DNA of 64,000 bases from Vreelandella titanicae BH1 (lineage in GTDB: Bacteria; Pseudomonadota; Gammaproteobacteria; Pseudomonadales; Halomonadaceae). Position numbers and translations under genes: made by a program. The first letter of the stretch is position 1. Each line of letters starts with the position of its first letter. The notes under the pieces were generated by a model. That model made no database searches, was not told where the DNA came from, and worked only from the letters and a program-made list of their open reading frames with translations. Below are positions 45,745-54,827 of the stretch, one piece after another. The stretch lies in contig NZ_AOPO01000019.1 in the NCBI RefSeq assembly GCF_000336575.1, forward strand, positions 1 to 64,000. The letters are read 5' to 3'.

Positions 45745-47193
45745 TTAACGCCGCCAGAAAGCGGGGGTAAACAGCACCAGTACCGTAAAAATTTCCAGGC
45801 GACCGAGCAGCATAGCCATGACCAGTATCCATTTCGCCAAGCTAGGCATGTCGCCATAGTGAGTGTGGGATTCACCCAGTGCAGGGCCGAGATTGTTGAG
45901 GGCCGAGCCCACCGTCGACCAGGCTGTGACCTGATCAACCCCGGTCGCCATGACGCCCACTAGCATTAAAAAGAACAGCATCACGTAGACTGAAAAGAAC
46001 CCCCATACCGCTTGAGCAATGCTGTCGGGGACACTGACTTTACCTACTTTGACCGCAATCACCGCATTGGGGTGGATCAATCGCATGATTTCACGCATGC
46101 CCTGCTTGAGGATCAGAATGATCCTTATCACCTTCATGCCGCCACCGGTAGAGCCGGAGCAGCCGCCAACAAAGGCTGCCACAAACAGTAAAAAGGGCAG
46201 GGCGCCGGGCCACATGGAGAAGTCGGCAACGCTGAAGCCCGCGGTGGTGGCCACCGACACGACTTGGAAAACCCCGTGTCTCAGACCGCGCGCGGTGTCG
46301 TAGGTGTCGGTTAACCACAGAGAGAGCACGGTGACCACGGACAGCGCGAGTAGAAATAGCATCAAAAAGCGCGCTTCGGGGTCGTGAAAGTAGTGCATCA
46401 GGCTTTTTTCACGCCAAGCGATAAAGTGTAGGCTAAAGCTGAACGCCGAAATCAACATAAAACCCACGCATATCATCTCGATGGTAGCGCTATCGAAATA
46501 GCCGATGCTGGCGTCGTGAGTGGAGAAGCCACCAATGGCGACGGTGGAAAAGCTATGGCTCAAGGCATCGAACCAGCTCATGCCCGCTAACATATAGGCG
46601 ATCATGCAGGCCAGGGTGAGCGTGGCGTAGATATACCATAGCGCCTTGGCGGTTTCGGTGATGCGTGGTGTGAGCTTGGAGTCTTTCAGCGGCCCAGGAA
46701 TCTCGGTGCGATACAGCGCCATACCGCCCACGCCGAGGGTGGGCAAAATGGCGACGGCCAAAACGACGATCCCCATGCCGCCCAGCCACTGGAGCTGCTG
46801 GCGATAGTAGAGAATCGACTCGGGTAGAAAATCGATGCCGGTAATCACCGTGGCGCCGGTAGTGGTTAAACCGGAGAACGACTCAAATACCGCATCGGTG
46901 ACGCCGAGAGAACCTTCGCCGAATAGCATCAGCGGCAGTGAGCCGAACAGCGCCAGCACCGTCCAGAACATCGCGGCGATAATAAAGCCGTCGCGGATAC
47001 GCAGCTCTTTTTGCGAGCGTCGATTGGGAAGGTAAAGCAGTAATCCCGTCACCACCGAAATCGCAATACCGCTAATAAAGGCACTCCACACGCCGTCACG
47101 AAACCAGAGTGAAATCAGCGTTGGGGGGAGCATGGTAAGGCTGAAGAGCATCAGCAGCAGCCCCAAAATGCGCAAAATAACCCGCAGACTCAT
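45745..47193 (-). CDS. trkH: Potassium uptake protein, TrkH family
   Basis: A 482-residue K+-translocating membrane subunit. Four pore-loop repeats are visible, each with the filter glycine: GLTTTGAT, STVAIGGFST, ATTAGFS and NNLGPALG. The protein works with the NAD-binding TrkA encoded just upstream on the same strand. Halomonas species have two such subunits, TrkH and TrkI; I cannot tell which this is. High K+ uptake fits adaptation to salt. Confidence 0.93.
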   Translation of the reverse strand: MSLRVILRILGLLLMLFSLTMLPPTLISLWFRDGVWSAFISGIAISVVTGLLLYLPNRRSQKELRIRDGFIIAAMFWTVLALFGSLPLMLFGEGSLGVTDAVFESFSGLTTTGATVITGIDFLPESILYYRQQLQWLGGMGIVVLAVAILPTLGVGGMALYRTEIPGPLKDSKLTPRITETAKALWYIYATLTLACMIAYMLAGMSWFDALSHSFSTVAIGGFSTHDASIGYFDSATIEMICVGFMLISAFSFSLHFIAWREKSLMHYFHDPEARFLMLFLLALSVVTVLSLWLTDTYDTARGLRHGVFQVVSVATTAGFSVADFSMWPGALPFLLFVAAFVGGCSGSTGGGMKVIRIILILKQGMREIMRLIHPNAVIAVKVGKVSVPDSIAQAVWGFFSVYVMLFFLMLVGVMATGVDQVTAWSTVGSALNNLGPALGESHTHYGDMPSLAKWILVMAMLLGRLEIFTVLVLFTPAFWRR

Positions 47194-47245
47194 GGTTGTC
47201 GCATGCTCCTGTTATTAGCAGCCAGTGGCCGTGGTTCGAGGGTTA

Positions 47246-48619
47246 TCAAAAGAACGTTAAGCCGACTTGGAACAGGCGCTCCACATCGCGAATGCGGCGC
47301 TTGTCGATCACAAATAGAATCACGTGGTCACCGCTCTCAACCATCACGTCGCCGTGGGCGATAATGACTTCCTTGCCGCGCACAATCGCACCGATGGTGG
47401 TGCCCTCGGGCAGGTCGATCTCGCGGATGGTACGCCCGACCACCTTGGAGGACTGCTTATCGCCGTGGGCGATGGCTTCAATGGCCTCGGCGGCGCCCCG
47501 GCGCAGCGAGTGAACGTTGACGATATCACCCCGACGCACGTGGGTGAGCAAGCTGCCGATGGTCGCCTGCTGGGGAGAAATAGCGATATCGATCTCGCCC
47601 CCCTGCACCAAATCCACGTAAGCGGCGTTGTTGATCAGCGTCAGCACCTTCTTCGCCCCCAAACGCTTGGCGAGTAGCGACGACATGATATTGACCTCGT
47701 CGTCGTTGGTCAGCGCGCAGAAGATATCGCACTCTTCGATATTCTCCTCTTCCAGCAAGCGCTTGCTGGTGGCACTGCCGTGGAGCACCACGGTGCGATC
47801 CAGTCGCTCGGAGAGGGTGGTGCAGCGCTCCAGGCTGTGCTCGATGATCTTGACCTGGTGGCTATGCTCCAAATGCTCCGCCAGCCGCTCGCCGATATTG
47901 CCACCCCCGGCGATCACGACCCGACGGAAGTCCCGCTCGACCCGGCGCAGCTCGCTCATCACTGCGCGAATATCCCGGCGGGCGGCGAGGAAGAACACCT
48001 CGTCGTCAGCCTCGATGACCGTATCGCCACGGGGAATGATTGGGCGGTTACGGCGGTAAATCGCCGCCACCCGGGTATCCACGTTGGGCATATGGCGGCG
48101 CAGAAAGGCCAAATCCTGGCCCACCAGCGGGCCACCGTAGAACGCTTTCACCGCCACCAGCTGTACCAGGCCACCGGCAAACTCCAAGACCTGCAAGGCG
48201 CCTGGGTGTTCGATCAGGCGGCGTACATGGTCGGTCACCACCTGCTCTGGGCTGATGAGTACATCAATGGGAATCGCTTCGTGGGCGAAGAGCCCTTTAC
48301 GGGTCAAGTAGGCGGTGGCGCGTACACGGGCAATCTTGGTCGGGGTGCGAAATAGCGTGTGGGCGACCTGGCAGGCGATCATATTGATCTCATCGCTGTT
48401 GGTCACAGCGATCAACATATCAGCGTCTTCGCAGCCTGCCTGACGTAGCACAATGGGGTAGGAGCCCGCCCCGGTAACGGTGCGGATATCGAGTTTGGTA
48501 TGCAGCTCACGAAGTTTTTTGGCGTCAGTGTCAACGACAGTGATGTCGTTCTCCTCGCGGGCGAGGTGTTCTGCCAGTGTGCCGCCGACCTGGCCGGCGC
48601 CGAGAATGATGATTTTCAT
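47246..48619 (-). CDS. trkA: Trk system NAD-binding regulator
   Basis: A 457-residue cytoplasmic gating ring subunit with two RCK repeats. The first nucleotide fold starts IILGAGQVGGTLAEHL, the second VVIAGGGNIGERLAEHL near residue 235; each is followed by a TrkA_C domain. It binds NAD(H)/ATP and opens TrkH. It lies 52 bp before trkH in the same direction, and downstream of the def-fmt-rsmB group and a dodecin gene, as in many gammaproteobacteria. Confidence 0.95.
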   Translation of the reverse strand: MKIIILGAGQVGGTLAEHLAREENDITVVDTDAKKLRELHTKLDIRTVTGAGSYPIVLRQAGCEDADMLIAVTNSDEINMIACQVAHTLFRTPTKIARVRATAYLTRKGLFAHEAIPIDVLISPEQVVTDHVRRLIEHPGALQVLEFAGGLVQLVAVKAFYGGPLVGQDLAFLRRHMPNVDTRVAAIYRRNRPIIPRGDTVIEADDEVFFLAARRDIRAVMSELRRVERDFRRVVIAGGGNIGERLAEHLEHSHQVKIIEHSLERCTTLSERLDRTVVLHGSATSKRLLEEENIEECDIFCALTNDDEVNIMSSLLAKRLGAKKVLTLINNAAYVDLVQGGEIDIAISPQQATIGSLLTHVRRGDIVNVHSLRRGAAEAIEAIAHGDKQSSKVVGRTIREIDLPEGTTIGAIVRGKEVIIAHGDVMVESGDHVILFVIDKRRIRDVERLFQVGLTFF

Positions 48620-48661
48620 TGCTGAGCATCGGTTCCATTAAAAGCGCCAGCGCAATATCGT

Positions 48662-48693
48662 TAAGACCAGGAGACGGTCTTAGGACTCAGTCC
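48662..48693 (-). promoter_or_regulatory. Palindromes in the trkA leader
   Basis: TAAGACC-7 nt-GGTCTTA (48662-48682) is a perfect hairpin and is followed directly by the palindrome GGACTCAGTCC (48683-48693). They lie between the dodecin terminator and trkA, 43-74 bp before its start. They could be an operator or leader structure; no family match is claimed. Confidence 0.4.
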
Positions 48694-48742
48694 TGACGTT
48701 GAAGACGTAAATGGTCGTTCAGGTACGTCTATCATGCGCTGC

Positions 48743-48776
48743 AATAAAGACGGCGGCCAGTGTAAACCAGCCGCCG
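48743..48776 (-). terminator. Rho-independent terminator after the dodecin gene
   Basis: On the minus strand CGGCGGC-12 nt-GCCGCCG is followed by TCTTTATT. It lies 18 bp beyond the dodecin stop, so dodecin is transcribed apart from trkA. Confidence 0.75.
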
Positions 48777-48794
48777 CCGAAAAGCAGGTGGGGA

Positions 48795-49001
48795 TTACTC
48801 TAGCGTAAAGCCGACTTTAACCGTTACCTGCCAGTGGGCCACTTGGCCATCTTCAATATGGCCACGGGTATCGACTACTTCCAGCCAGCGCATGTGCTTA
48901 ATCGTTTCTGACGCCTTGGCCAGTGCATTCTGAACCGCTTCCTCAATGCCCTTCTCGGAAGAGCCGGTCAATTCCACGTGCTTGTAAGTATGATGACTCA
49001 T
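48795..49001 (-). CDS. Dodecin, flavin-binding protein
   Basis: A 68-residue dodecin that assembles into a hollow dodecamer and stores flavin or coenzyme A ligands. The family pattern is complete: HTYKHVELTGSSEKGIEEAV, RWLEVVDTRG with the flavin-stacking Trp, and HWQVTVKVGF. A strong AAGGAGGT precedes the ATG, suggesting high expression, and a terminator follows, so it is its own unit inserted between rsmB and trkA. Confidence 0.95.
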   Translation of the reverse strand: MSHHTYKHVELTGSSEKGIEEAVQNALAKASETIKHMRWLEVVDTRGHIEDGQVAHWQVTVKVGFTLE

Positions 49002-49051
49002 AGTACCTCCTTCCTTGTCATGAAATCACTGCCCCCGACATCAGTGAGCGC

Positions 49052-50386
49052 CTAGGCAGTGCGCTTCTCTAGTCTGGCATAAAAAAAGCCATCGTGACTG
49101 TTCTGGGCTGGAAACAGCTGGCGACCCGCGCCGCTGGAAATGCCCCAGGCAACATCGTTAGGCGTGGTGACATGGGCGTCAGGGGTGCGGGCGAGAAATG
49201 CCTCAATCTGCTCACTGTTCTCTTCCGGAAGCACCGAGCAGGTGGCGTAGAGCAGGGTGCCGCCTTCGCGCAGCATCGGCCAAAGGTTGTCTAACAGCTG
49301 ACGTTGAAGCTTGGCCAGCGGCCGGATATCGTCTTTGCGCCGCAGCTTCTTGATATCCGGGTGACGGCGGATAACACCGGTGCCAGAGCAAGGGGCGTCG
49401 AGCAGGATGGCATCAAACGGCGTGCCGCTCCACCAGTCGCGCTCGGTCGCATCGGCGTGTTGGAGAACGGCCTCTACGCCTAGTCGGGTAAGGGTATCTT
49501 CCACCCGTGCCAGGCGCTGATTATCGCTATCGATAGCGGTAAGATTGATGTCGAACAGTTCGAGCAAATGGGCCGTTTTGCCGCCGGGGGCGCAGCAAGC
49601 ATCCAGAACATGTGCACCTGGCCGTGGCGCAAGCACGGGCCCCAGCAGTACTGCCGAGAGTTGGGCGGCCTCGTCCTGAACGCTAATATGTCCCGCTTCG
49701 AAGCCAGGCAGCGCCGTGACATCGCAGGGTGTTTCCAGCGTGATGGCGTCTGGGGCGTGGGGGCACAGGTGACCACTCAACCCCTGCTCGGTCAACTGCG
49801 ACAAGTAGGCTTCACGATCGTTGTGGTGCTGATTCACTCTCAACGTCATCGGGCCTGACTGGTTGTTGGCTTCGACAATCGCCCGCCACTGCTCTGGCCA
49901 TGCCTGACGCAAGGCGTTAAGTAGCCAGGGTGGATGTTCTAACGCGACGCTCTCATCCCGGTCTACTTGGGCCTGGAGCGCCTCGGATTCGCGCTGCAAT
50001 CGCCGCAAACAGCCATTTAACACGCGGGTGGCCCACTCCTTATTCAGCAAGCGCGCAGCGCCCGCGGTTTCACCTACTGCCGCGTGGGCTGGAATGCGCA
50101 TGTACAACAACTGGTAAATACCCAGCAGCAGCAGCGCCTGAACATCGCTGTCGCGCTTTTTAAACGGTTGCTTAAGTAATGTGCCCGCTAAGGCTTCCAG
50201 ACGCGGTAAGCGGCGGCAGGTGCCAAAGCAGAGCTCTTTGAGCAGCCCGCGGTCGCGAGCCACCACGCTGTGCTCATCCAGCCCCGCCAGTGAGCCTTGG
50301 TCGCTGAGCACCGGGGCCAGCGCGCGAGCCGCCGCGGCGCGGACTTCCTGACCACTGCCGCCTTGGGGGGAGCGCTTTTGGCTCAT
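49052..50386 (-). CDS. rsmB: 16S rRNA m5C967 methyltransferase
   Basis: Methylates cytosine 967 of 16S rRNA. The 444-residue product has a NusB-like N-terminal RNA-binding domain (about 10-145) and a SAM-binding domain with DACCAPGGKTAHL, the two catalytic cysteines in DAPCSGTGVIRRHPD and LYATCSV. AGGAG lies before the ATG, which overlaps the fmt stop by ATGA. It is the third gene of def-fmt-rsmB. Confidence 0.95.
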   Translation of the reverse strand: MSQKRSPQGGSGQEVRAAAARALAPVLSDQGSLAGLDEHSVVARDRGLLKELCFGTCRRLPRLEALAGTLLKQPFKKRDSDVQALLLLGIYQLLYMRIPAHAAVGETAGAARLLNKEWATRVLNGCLRRLQRESEALQAQVDRDESVALEHPPWLLNALRQAWPEQWRAIVEANNQSGPMTLRVNQHHNDREAYLSQLTEQGLSGHLCPHAPDAITLETPCDVTALPGFEAGHISVQDEAAQLSAVLLGPVLAPRPGAHVLDACCAPGGKTAHLLELFDINLTAIDSDNQRLARVEDTLTRLGVEAVLQHADATERDWWSGTPFDAILLDAPCSGTGVIRRHPDIKKLRRKDDIRPLAKLQRQLLDNLWPMLREGGTLLYATCSVLPEENSEQIEAFLARTPDAHVTTPNDVAWGISSGAGRQLFPAQNSHDGFFYARLEKRTA

Positions 50387-51375
50387 GGTGTTTCTCCTTC
50401 GCTGGCCTGAGCCGCTGGTTTACCAAGACGAGTACCGGTAGCAAGGCGCGCGTGGCGGGCATTGAGTAAGTCACGCACGTCCATGGCTTTACCGCCGGGC
50501 AGCTGTGCGCTGGTCACACAAAGTACCTCGCTGCCGTTTTCCCCACAGGCAATCCGCAAATGATCGTCGCCGTGGTCTAGTAGCATGCCGGGCTCGCAGG
50601 CTGGCTGATCGCCCTCTTCTACGTTCGCCATTAGCAGCCGCAGGCGATCATCGCCTAATGCGCACCAAGCCACCGGCCAGGGGTTAAAAGCGCGAATTTT
50701 GCTGGCTAACTGCTGGGCGGGCTGGGCAAAGTCGAGCTCGGCTTCCGCTTTGCTCAGCTTGGCGGCATAGGTGACGCCTTCCTCGGGCTGAGGCGTGGCA
50801 TGCGCGGTGCCGGTGGCCAGGGCATCCAGCGTGTTGATCAACGCATTGGCGCCTTGAATCGCGAGACGGTCGTGCAAATCGCCGCCGGTGGTGCGGTTCG
50901 TAATGGGCGTGCGCACTTCCGTGAGCATCGCCCCGGTATCCAGGCCAGCATCCATCTGCATGATAGTTACACCCGATACGCTATCACCCGCCTCGATCGC
51001 CCGCTGTATGGGGGCAGCGCCGCGCCAGCGGGGCAGCAGCGAAGCGTGAACGTTAACGCAGCCGAGACGCGGTATGTCCAACACGGCCTGAGGAAGCAGC
51101 AGTCCATAGGCCACAACGACCATAATGTCAGCATTGAGCGCGGCCAGCTCGGCTTGTGCCTCGGGTTGCTTTAACGTCTGAGGCTGATAGACAGGCAGGC
51201 TGTGTTCCAGAGCCAGCTGTTTGACCGGGCTGGGCGTTAGCTTACGGCCGCGGCCAGCGGGGCGGTCGGGTTGGGTATACACCGCCACCACCTCGTGCTG
51301 GCTTTCCAGCAGCGCGGCAAGGCTAGAGGCGGCGAATTCAGGCGTGCCAGCAAAAACAACGCGCAATCGTGACAT
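50383..51375 (-). CDS. fmt: Methionyl-tRNA formyltransferase
   Basis: Formylates initiator Met-tRNA using 10-formyl-THF. The 330-residue product has the N-terminal VVFAGTPEFAA, the catalytic region VNVHASLLPRWRGAAPIQ with Asn and His, QMDAGLDTGAML, and a C-terminal beta-barrel domain (about 210-315). It lies 35 bp after def and overlaps rsmB by four bases. Its ribosome site is weak. Confidence 0.96.
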   Translation of the reverse strand: MSRLRVVFAGTPEFAASSLAALLESQHEVVAVYTQPDRPAGRGRKLTPSPVKQLALEHSLPVYQPQTLKQPEAQAELAALNADIMVVVAYGLLLPQAVLDIPRLGCVNVHASLLPRWRGAAPIQRAIEAGDSVSGVTIMQMDAGLDTGAMLTEVRTPITNRTTGGDLHDRLAIQGANALINTLDALATGTAHATPQPEEGVTYAAKLSKAEAELDFAQPAQQLASKIRAFNPWPVAWCALGDDRLRLLMANVEEGDQPACEPGMLLDHGDDHLRIACGENGSEVLCVTSAQLPGGKAMDVRDLLNARHARLATGTRLGKPAAQASEGETP

Positions 51376-51410
51376 ATAAAGAGGGCTACCTGGCGTGAAT
51401 GAGAGAAGTG

Positions 51411-51923
51411 TTAGGCGTCCTGCATCTGCTTGTGGCGTTTCTGCATTTTCTTGCGGATACGGTCGCGCTTTAGCGGCGACAAGTAGTCAACAAACAGCAC
51501 ACCCTCAAGGTGGTCGTACTCGTGCTGAATACAGTGTGCCAGCAGACCTTCTGCCTCTAACTCATAGGCCTCGCCATTACGATCCAGCGCGTTGAGCTGC
51601 ACCTTAAGATAGCGCGGCACTTCGGCGTAGTGCTCGGGAATCGACAGGCAGCCTTCCGAAAGTGGCTCTTTCTCGTCGCCAATGGGTGTATAGCGCGGGT
51701 TGATGAGCACCAGCGGCTGGGAGTTATCGTCGCTGACATCCATGACGACAATACGGCGATGGACATCGATCTGGGTCGCGGCTAGACCGATACCACGGGC
51801 GTCATACATGGTCTCCAGCATATCGTCGACGAGCTGGCGTACCTCATCGTCGACGGTTTCCACCGCAGCGGCCTTGGTGCGCAGGCGCTCATCGGGGAAT
51901 TCAAGAATAGGAAGTTTGGCCAT
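51411..51923 (-). CDS. def: Peptide deformylase
   Basis: Removes the N-formyl group from nascent proteins. The 170-residue product has all three motifs: GIGLAATQ, EGCLSIP with the metal cysteine, and HEYDH with two metal histidines and the catalytic glutamate. First gene of def-fmt-rsmB, divergent from the exported protein gene upstream of dprA across 222 bp. Confidence 0.97.
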   Translation of the reverse strand: MAKLPILEFPDERLRTKAAAVETVDDEVRQLVDDMLETMYDARGIGLAATQIDVHRRIVVMDVSDDNSQPLVLINPRYTPIGDEKEPLSEGCLSIPEHYAEVPRYLKVQLNALDRNGEAYELEAEGLLAHCIQHEYDHLEGVLFVDYLSPLKRDRIRKKMQKRHKQMQDA

Positions 51924-52145
51924 GGCGTTACAATCACCGTTATGCTGAGTCTAAATTAAGTCAAGCTAGGTAGTGACGAGCGTCTTCTAACCTAGGTACT
52001 TTATGATGGGTCACTATATCATGCTGTCAACGTTTCTGGGCATGGGCGCCCGATACGCACTGGGTTTCAGCAGCAACATAATAGCTGCGCTTATGCAGCG
52101 CTTCGACATGGAACTAAGAGTGATGCATTTTCTTGGGAGAGCTGG

Positions 52146-52991
52146 ATGGCGGCAAAACAACACGCCTACCGGAGGGCTTTGAGTGGTTTGCTGCTGAGTG
52201 CAGTGGTGCTGGTGAGTATTGATGCCACCGCTTGGGAGCGTGATCAGAAAGTGATTAAACTCTCACCTCAGGTGCGTACCTTGCCCCATCGTGAAGCGAT
52301 CGAGCCCATCGCCTTGGAGGAAACGCGAGCCTTTCTGCGCGAACACCGCGTCGTCGATGATGCCGAGGCGTTGCAGGAACTGGCTTACGTAGTGGCGGGA
52401 GATGATCGCCGCTTGATCAGTGGTGCGGGAGATCGGTTATACGTGCGTGGCGATGTGCCACACCATGGTCAGGTGGGTATCTATCGGCAGTCGGAGCCCT
52501 ACCTGGCAATGGATGGCACGCCGCTGGGCTTAGAACTGATCAATGTTGGCATCGCTCGCCACGTCAGCAGTGAAGGCGATATTGCGCAGCTTGAAGTCGT
52601 TAGCTCCCATCAGGAAGTGCGGGTTAACGATATTGTGTTGCCCTTGGAGGAGCGCGAGCTGAGCCGTGAGTTTATGCCTCGCGCGCCGCTCAATGCGGTT
52701 GAAGGTCATGTTATTGCCGTGCCAGGGGACGTGCGCTTTATTGGCCGTTTTCAGATCGTTGCGCTGGATCTCGGCACCCTGGATGGTTTGCAGGCGGGTC
52801 ATGTGTTGCGAGTCAATCAGCAGGGTGAGCTGATCAACGACCCACGTACCCAGGAGCTAGTGCAACTGCCCAGCACAGAAACGGGCAGTGTGATGGTATT
52901 CAAGCCCTATGATCGCGTCAGCTATGCCTTGGTGACGCAGGCGTCCCGGATACTGGAAGTGGGCGATGGGGTTGGGTCAGCGACGAACTAA
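52146..52991 (+). CDS. Exported protein related to LysM proteins linked to dprA, without a LysM domain
   Basis: A 281-residue protein with a signal peptide (about 1-29, ending ATA). The remainder (KLSPQVRTLPHREAIEPIAL onward, then RVVDDAEALQ, YVVAGDDRRLISGAGDRLYVRG) matches the C-terminal region of the LysM proteins encoded next to dprA in pseudomonads and relatives. In those, a LysM module lies between signal peptide and this region; here the mature protein starts directly at the KLSPQV segment. The 220 bp upstream do not encode a LysM in any frame I could see. GGGAGAG precedes the ATG. Role: periplasmic, unknown. Confidence 0.8.
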   Translation: MAAKQHAYRRALSGLLLSAVVLVSIDATAWERDQKVIKLSPQVRTLPHREAIEPIALEETRAFLREHRVVDDAEALQELAYVVAGDDRRLISGAGDRLYVRGDVPHHGQVGIYRQSEPYLAMDGTPLGLELINVGIARHVSSEGDIAQLEVVSSHQEVRVNDIVLPLEERELSREFMPRAPLNAVEGHVIAVPGDVRFIGRFQIVALDLGTLDGLQAGHVLRVNQQGELINDPRTQELVQLPSTETGSVMVFKPYDRVSYALVTQASRILEVGDGVGSATN

Positions 52992-53026
52992 CGGGCGGCA
53001 CACAAAGACGTTTAAAAGGAGGAAGT

Positions 53027-54151
53027 ATGGACGCCCAGGCGTGGCTGGTGGTCAATGCGTTGCCGGGTATGGGGGCGCTGCGTATCGCGCAATTATTAGC
53101 CCGTCAGCCGCAGTGGCCGGAAGGCTGGCTGGCAGCACTGCCGAGCCGTGCTGCCAGCGAGTTGCGCCTGTGGCTTGAACATCCCACGCGCAGCCCGTTG
53201 CAAAATGTGGTTGATGAAACCCTGGCGTGGCAGCGAAGCGGCCCAAGTCGCCATGTGCTGCATCGAGATCACCCCGCTTGGCCTGCGCTGTTAAATGAAT
53301 TGCCCGACCCGCCTGTGGTGCTCTGGGCCCAGGGGGATCTTAGCGCCCTGGAGGGCCCCAAACTTGCCATGGTAGGCACTCGTCGCCCCACCGGCGAAGG
53401 TACCCATAACGCCCAAACCTTCGCTCGCGATCTAGCCCGCCGCGGCTGGTGCGTGGTCAGCGGTATGGCCTTGGGAGTTGACGGTGTTGCCCAGCGCGCA
53501 GCGCTAAATGCCGGTGGGCGCACGATCGCTGTACTCGGCTGCGGCGTAGATGTGATCTATCCCGCCTCTCACCGTGATCTTCACGAACAGCTTAGCTCTC
53601 TACCCGGTGGCCTGGTGGTGTCAGAACATCCGCCAGGTACGCTGGCCCGCCCGGCGTTTTTCCCGCGGCGCAACCGAATCGTTACCGGCCTCTCGCTCGG
53701 TACCCTAGTGGTCGAAGCCACCGAAAAAAGCGGTTCGCTGGTCAGTGCACGGCTTACTCTAGAGCAAAATCGCGAACTGTTTGTGCTGCCCGGTTCGCTA
53801 CACAATGTACAGGCCCGCGGCTGCTTGACACTACTGCGTCAAGGCAGTGCGCACCTGGCCTGTAGCGTCGACGATATCATCGCTGATCTTGGCCACTGGG
53901 CGGAGGCGTTTATCCCGCCTGAGACGGAAGAACAGCCATCTGAGCAAGAACCGCTACCCGATAGTTTGTCCGACGATAGCTTGCCCGATTCTTTATTAGC
54001 GTCATTATCGGCCACGCCGACGCCTATTGATCTCTTGGTGCACGCCACTGGCGTGACGGTCAGCGACTGCCAGCAGCGCCTACTGATGCTGGAGTTAGAA
54101 GGCTGGGTTGCACAGCAGGCGGGAGGCTGGGTGCGGTTGCCGCGGCCATGA
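53027..54151 (+). CDS. dprA: DNA processing protein DprA
   Basis: Binds incoming single-stranded DNA and loads RecA during transformation. The 374-residue product has a helical N-terminal part, the Rossmann-like core (MVGTRRPTGEGT, VSGMALGVDGVAQRAAL, VLGCGVDVIYPA, RRNRIVTGLS, SGSLVSARL) and a C-terminal winged helix (about 315-370). Between core and winged helix lies an acidic Ser/Leu/Asp-rich linker (residues about 300-325) with a repeated PDSL pattern. AGGAGG precedes the ATG. Confidence 0.94.
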   Translation: MDAQAWLVVNALPGMGALRIAQLLARQPQWPEGWLAALPSRAASELRLWLEHPTRSPLQNVVDETLAWQRSGPSRHVLHRDHPAWPALLNELPDPPVVLWAQGDLSALEGPKLAMVGTRRPTGEGTHNAQTFARDLARRGWCVVSGMALGVDGVAQRAALNAGGRTIAVLGCGVDVIYPASHRDLHEQLSSLPGGLVVSEHPPGTLARPAFFPRRNRIVTGLSLGTLVVEATEKSGSLVSARLTLEQNRELFVLPGSLHNVQARGCLTLLRQGSAHLACSVDDIIADLGHWAEAFIPPETEEQPSEQEPLPDSLSDDSLPDSLLASLSATPTPIDLLVHATGVTVSDCQQRLLMLELEGWVAQQAGGWVRLPRP

Positions 54152-54194
54152 TAGGATAAAGTCATTAAAGGCCTGTTAGCCGTGAGGAGAGAGC

Positions 54195-54752
54195 ATGAGT
54201 TTGGCGACCGATCTAGCCCCTGCGATTAGCGCGCTGCGTAGTGGGGGAGTGATTGCCTGTCCCACTGAAGCGGTTTGGGGGCTCAGCTGTGACCCCGAAA
54301 ACGACGCAGCCTTAGCCCATCTAATGCGCATGAAAGAGCGCGACCCTGCCAAGGGCGTCATCCTTGTTGCTGCCAATATTGGCCAGTTCCACCCCTGGTT
54401 GAGCCAGCTTCCCCTCGCGATGCATGCTCCTCTTGCGGCAAGCTGGCCGGGGCCCAATACCTGGCTAGTGCCTGATTATGGCCGCAGCCATGGGCTGGTG
54501 CGTGGCGCCCACGAGCGCGTAGCGCTGCGGGTGACCGACCACCCGGTGATGAAAGCCCTGTGCGAAGCCTTCGGTGGTCCGTTGGTATCAACCTCGGCCA
54601 ACCGTTCGGGGGAACCGCCTGCGATGAGCGCCGCTGAGATCACTGACATCTTTGCTGATGAAGTGGCCCATGTAGTGCAAGGCGAGCTGGGTGGCAATGC
54701 AAAACCCAGCACCATTAGAGACCTAGCCACCGGTAAAATCATGCGTTCTTAA
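54195..54752 (+). CDS. tsaC: Threonylcarbamoyl-AMP synthase
   Basis: Makes threonylcarbamoyl-AMP from threonine, bicarbonate and ATP for t6A37 in tRNA. The 185-residue single YrdC-domain protein lacks the C-terminal Sua5 domain, so it is TsaC. Motifs: PTEAVWGLSCDP near residue 22, KERDPAKG, STSANRSGEPP and KPSTIRDL at the end. GGAGAG precedes the ATG. With tcdA, truC and tapT elsewhere in the window it belongs to the tRNA-modification set. Confidence 0.95.
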   Translation: MSLATDLAPAISALRSGGVIACPTEAVWGLSCDPENDAALAHLMRMKERDPAKGVILVAANIGQFHPWLSQLPLAMHAPLAASWPGPNTWLVPDYGRSHGLVRGAHERVALRVTDHPVMKALCEAFGGPLVSTSANRSGEPPAMSAAEITDIFADEVAHVVQGELGGNAKPSTIRDLATGKIMRS

Positions 54753-54827
54753 CCGGCTCTCCAGCTACTTACTATTCTCCATTCACCACTCTCCCATTAC
54801 TACTTACCAATGCCCCCAGGAGTTACC

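Noticed and set aside
48761..48768. A second TGTAAACC resembling a BirA half-site
   Set aside because: It falls in the loop of the dodecin terminator, far from any biotin gene, with no mirrored half.
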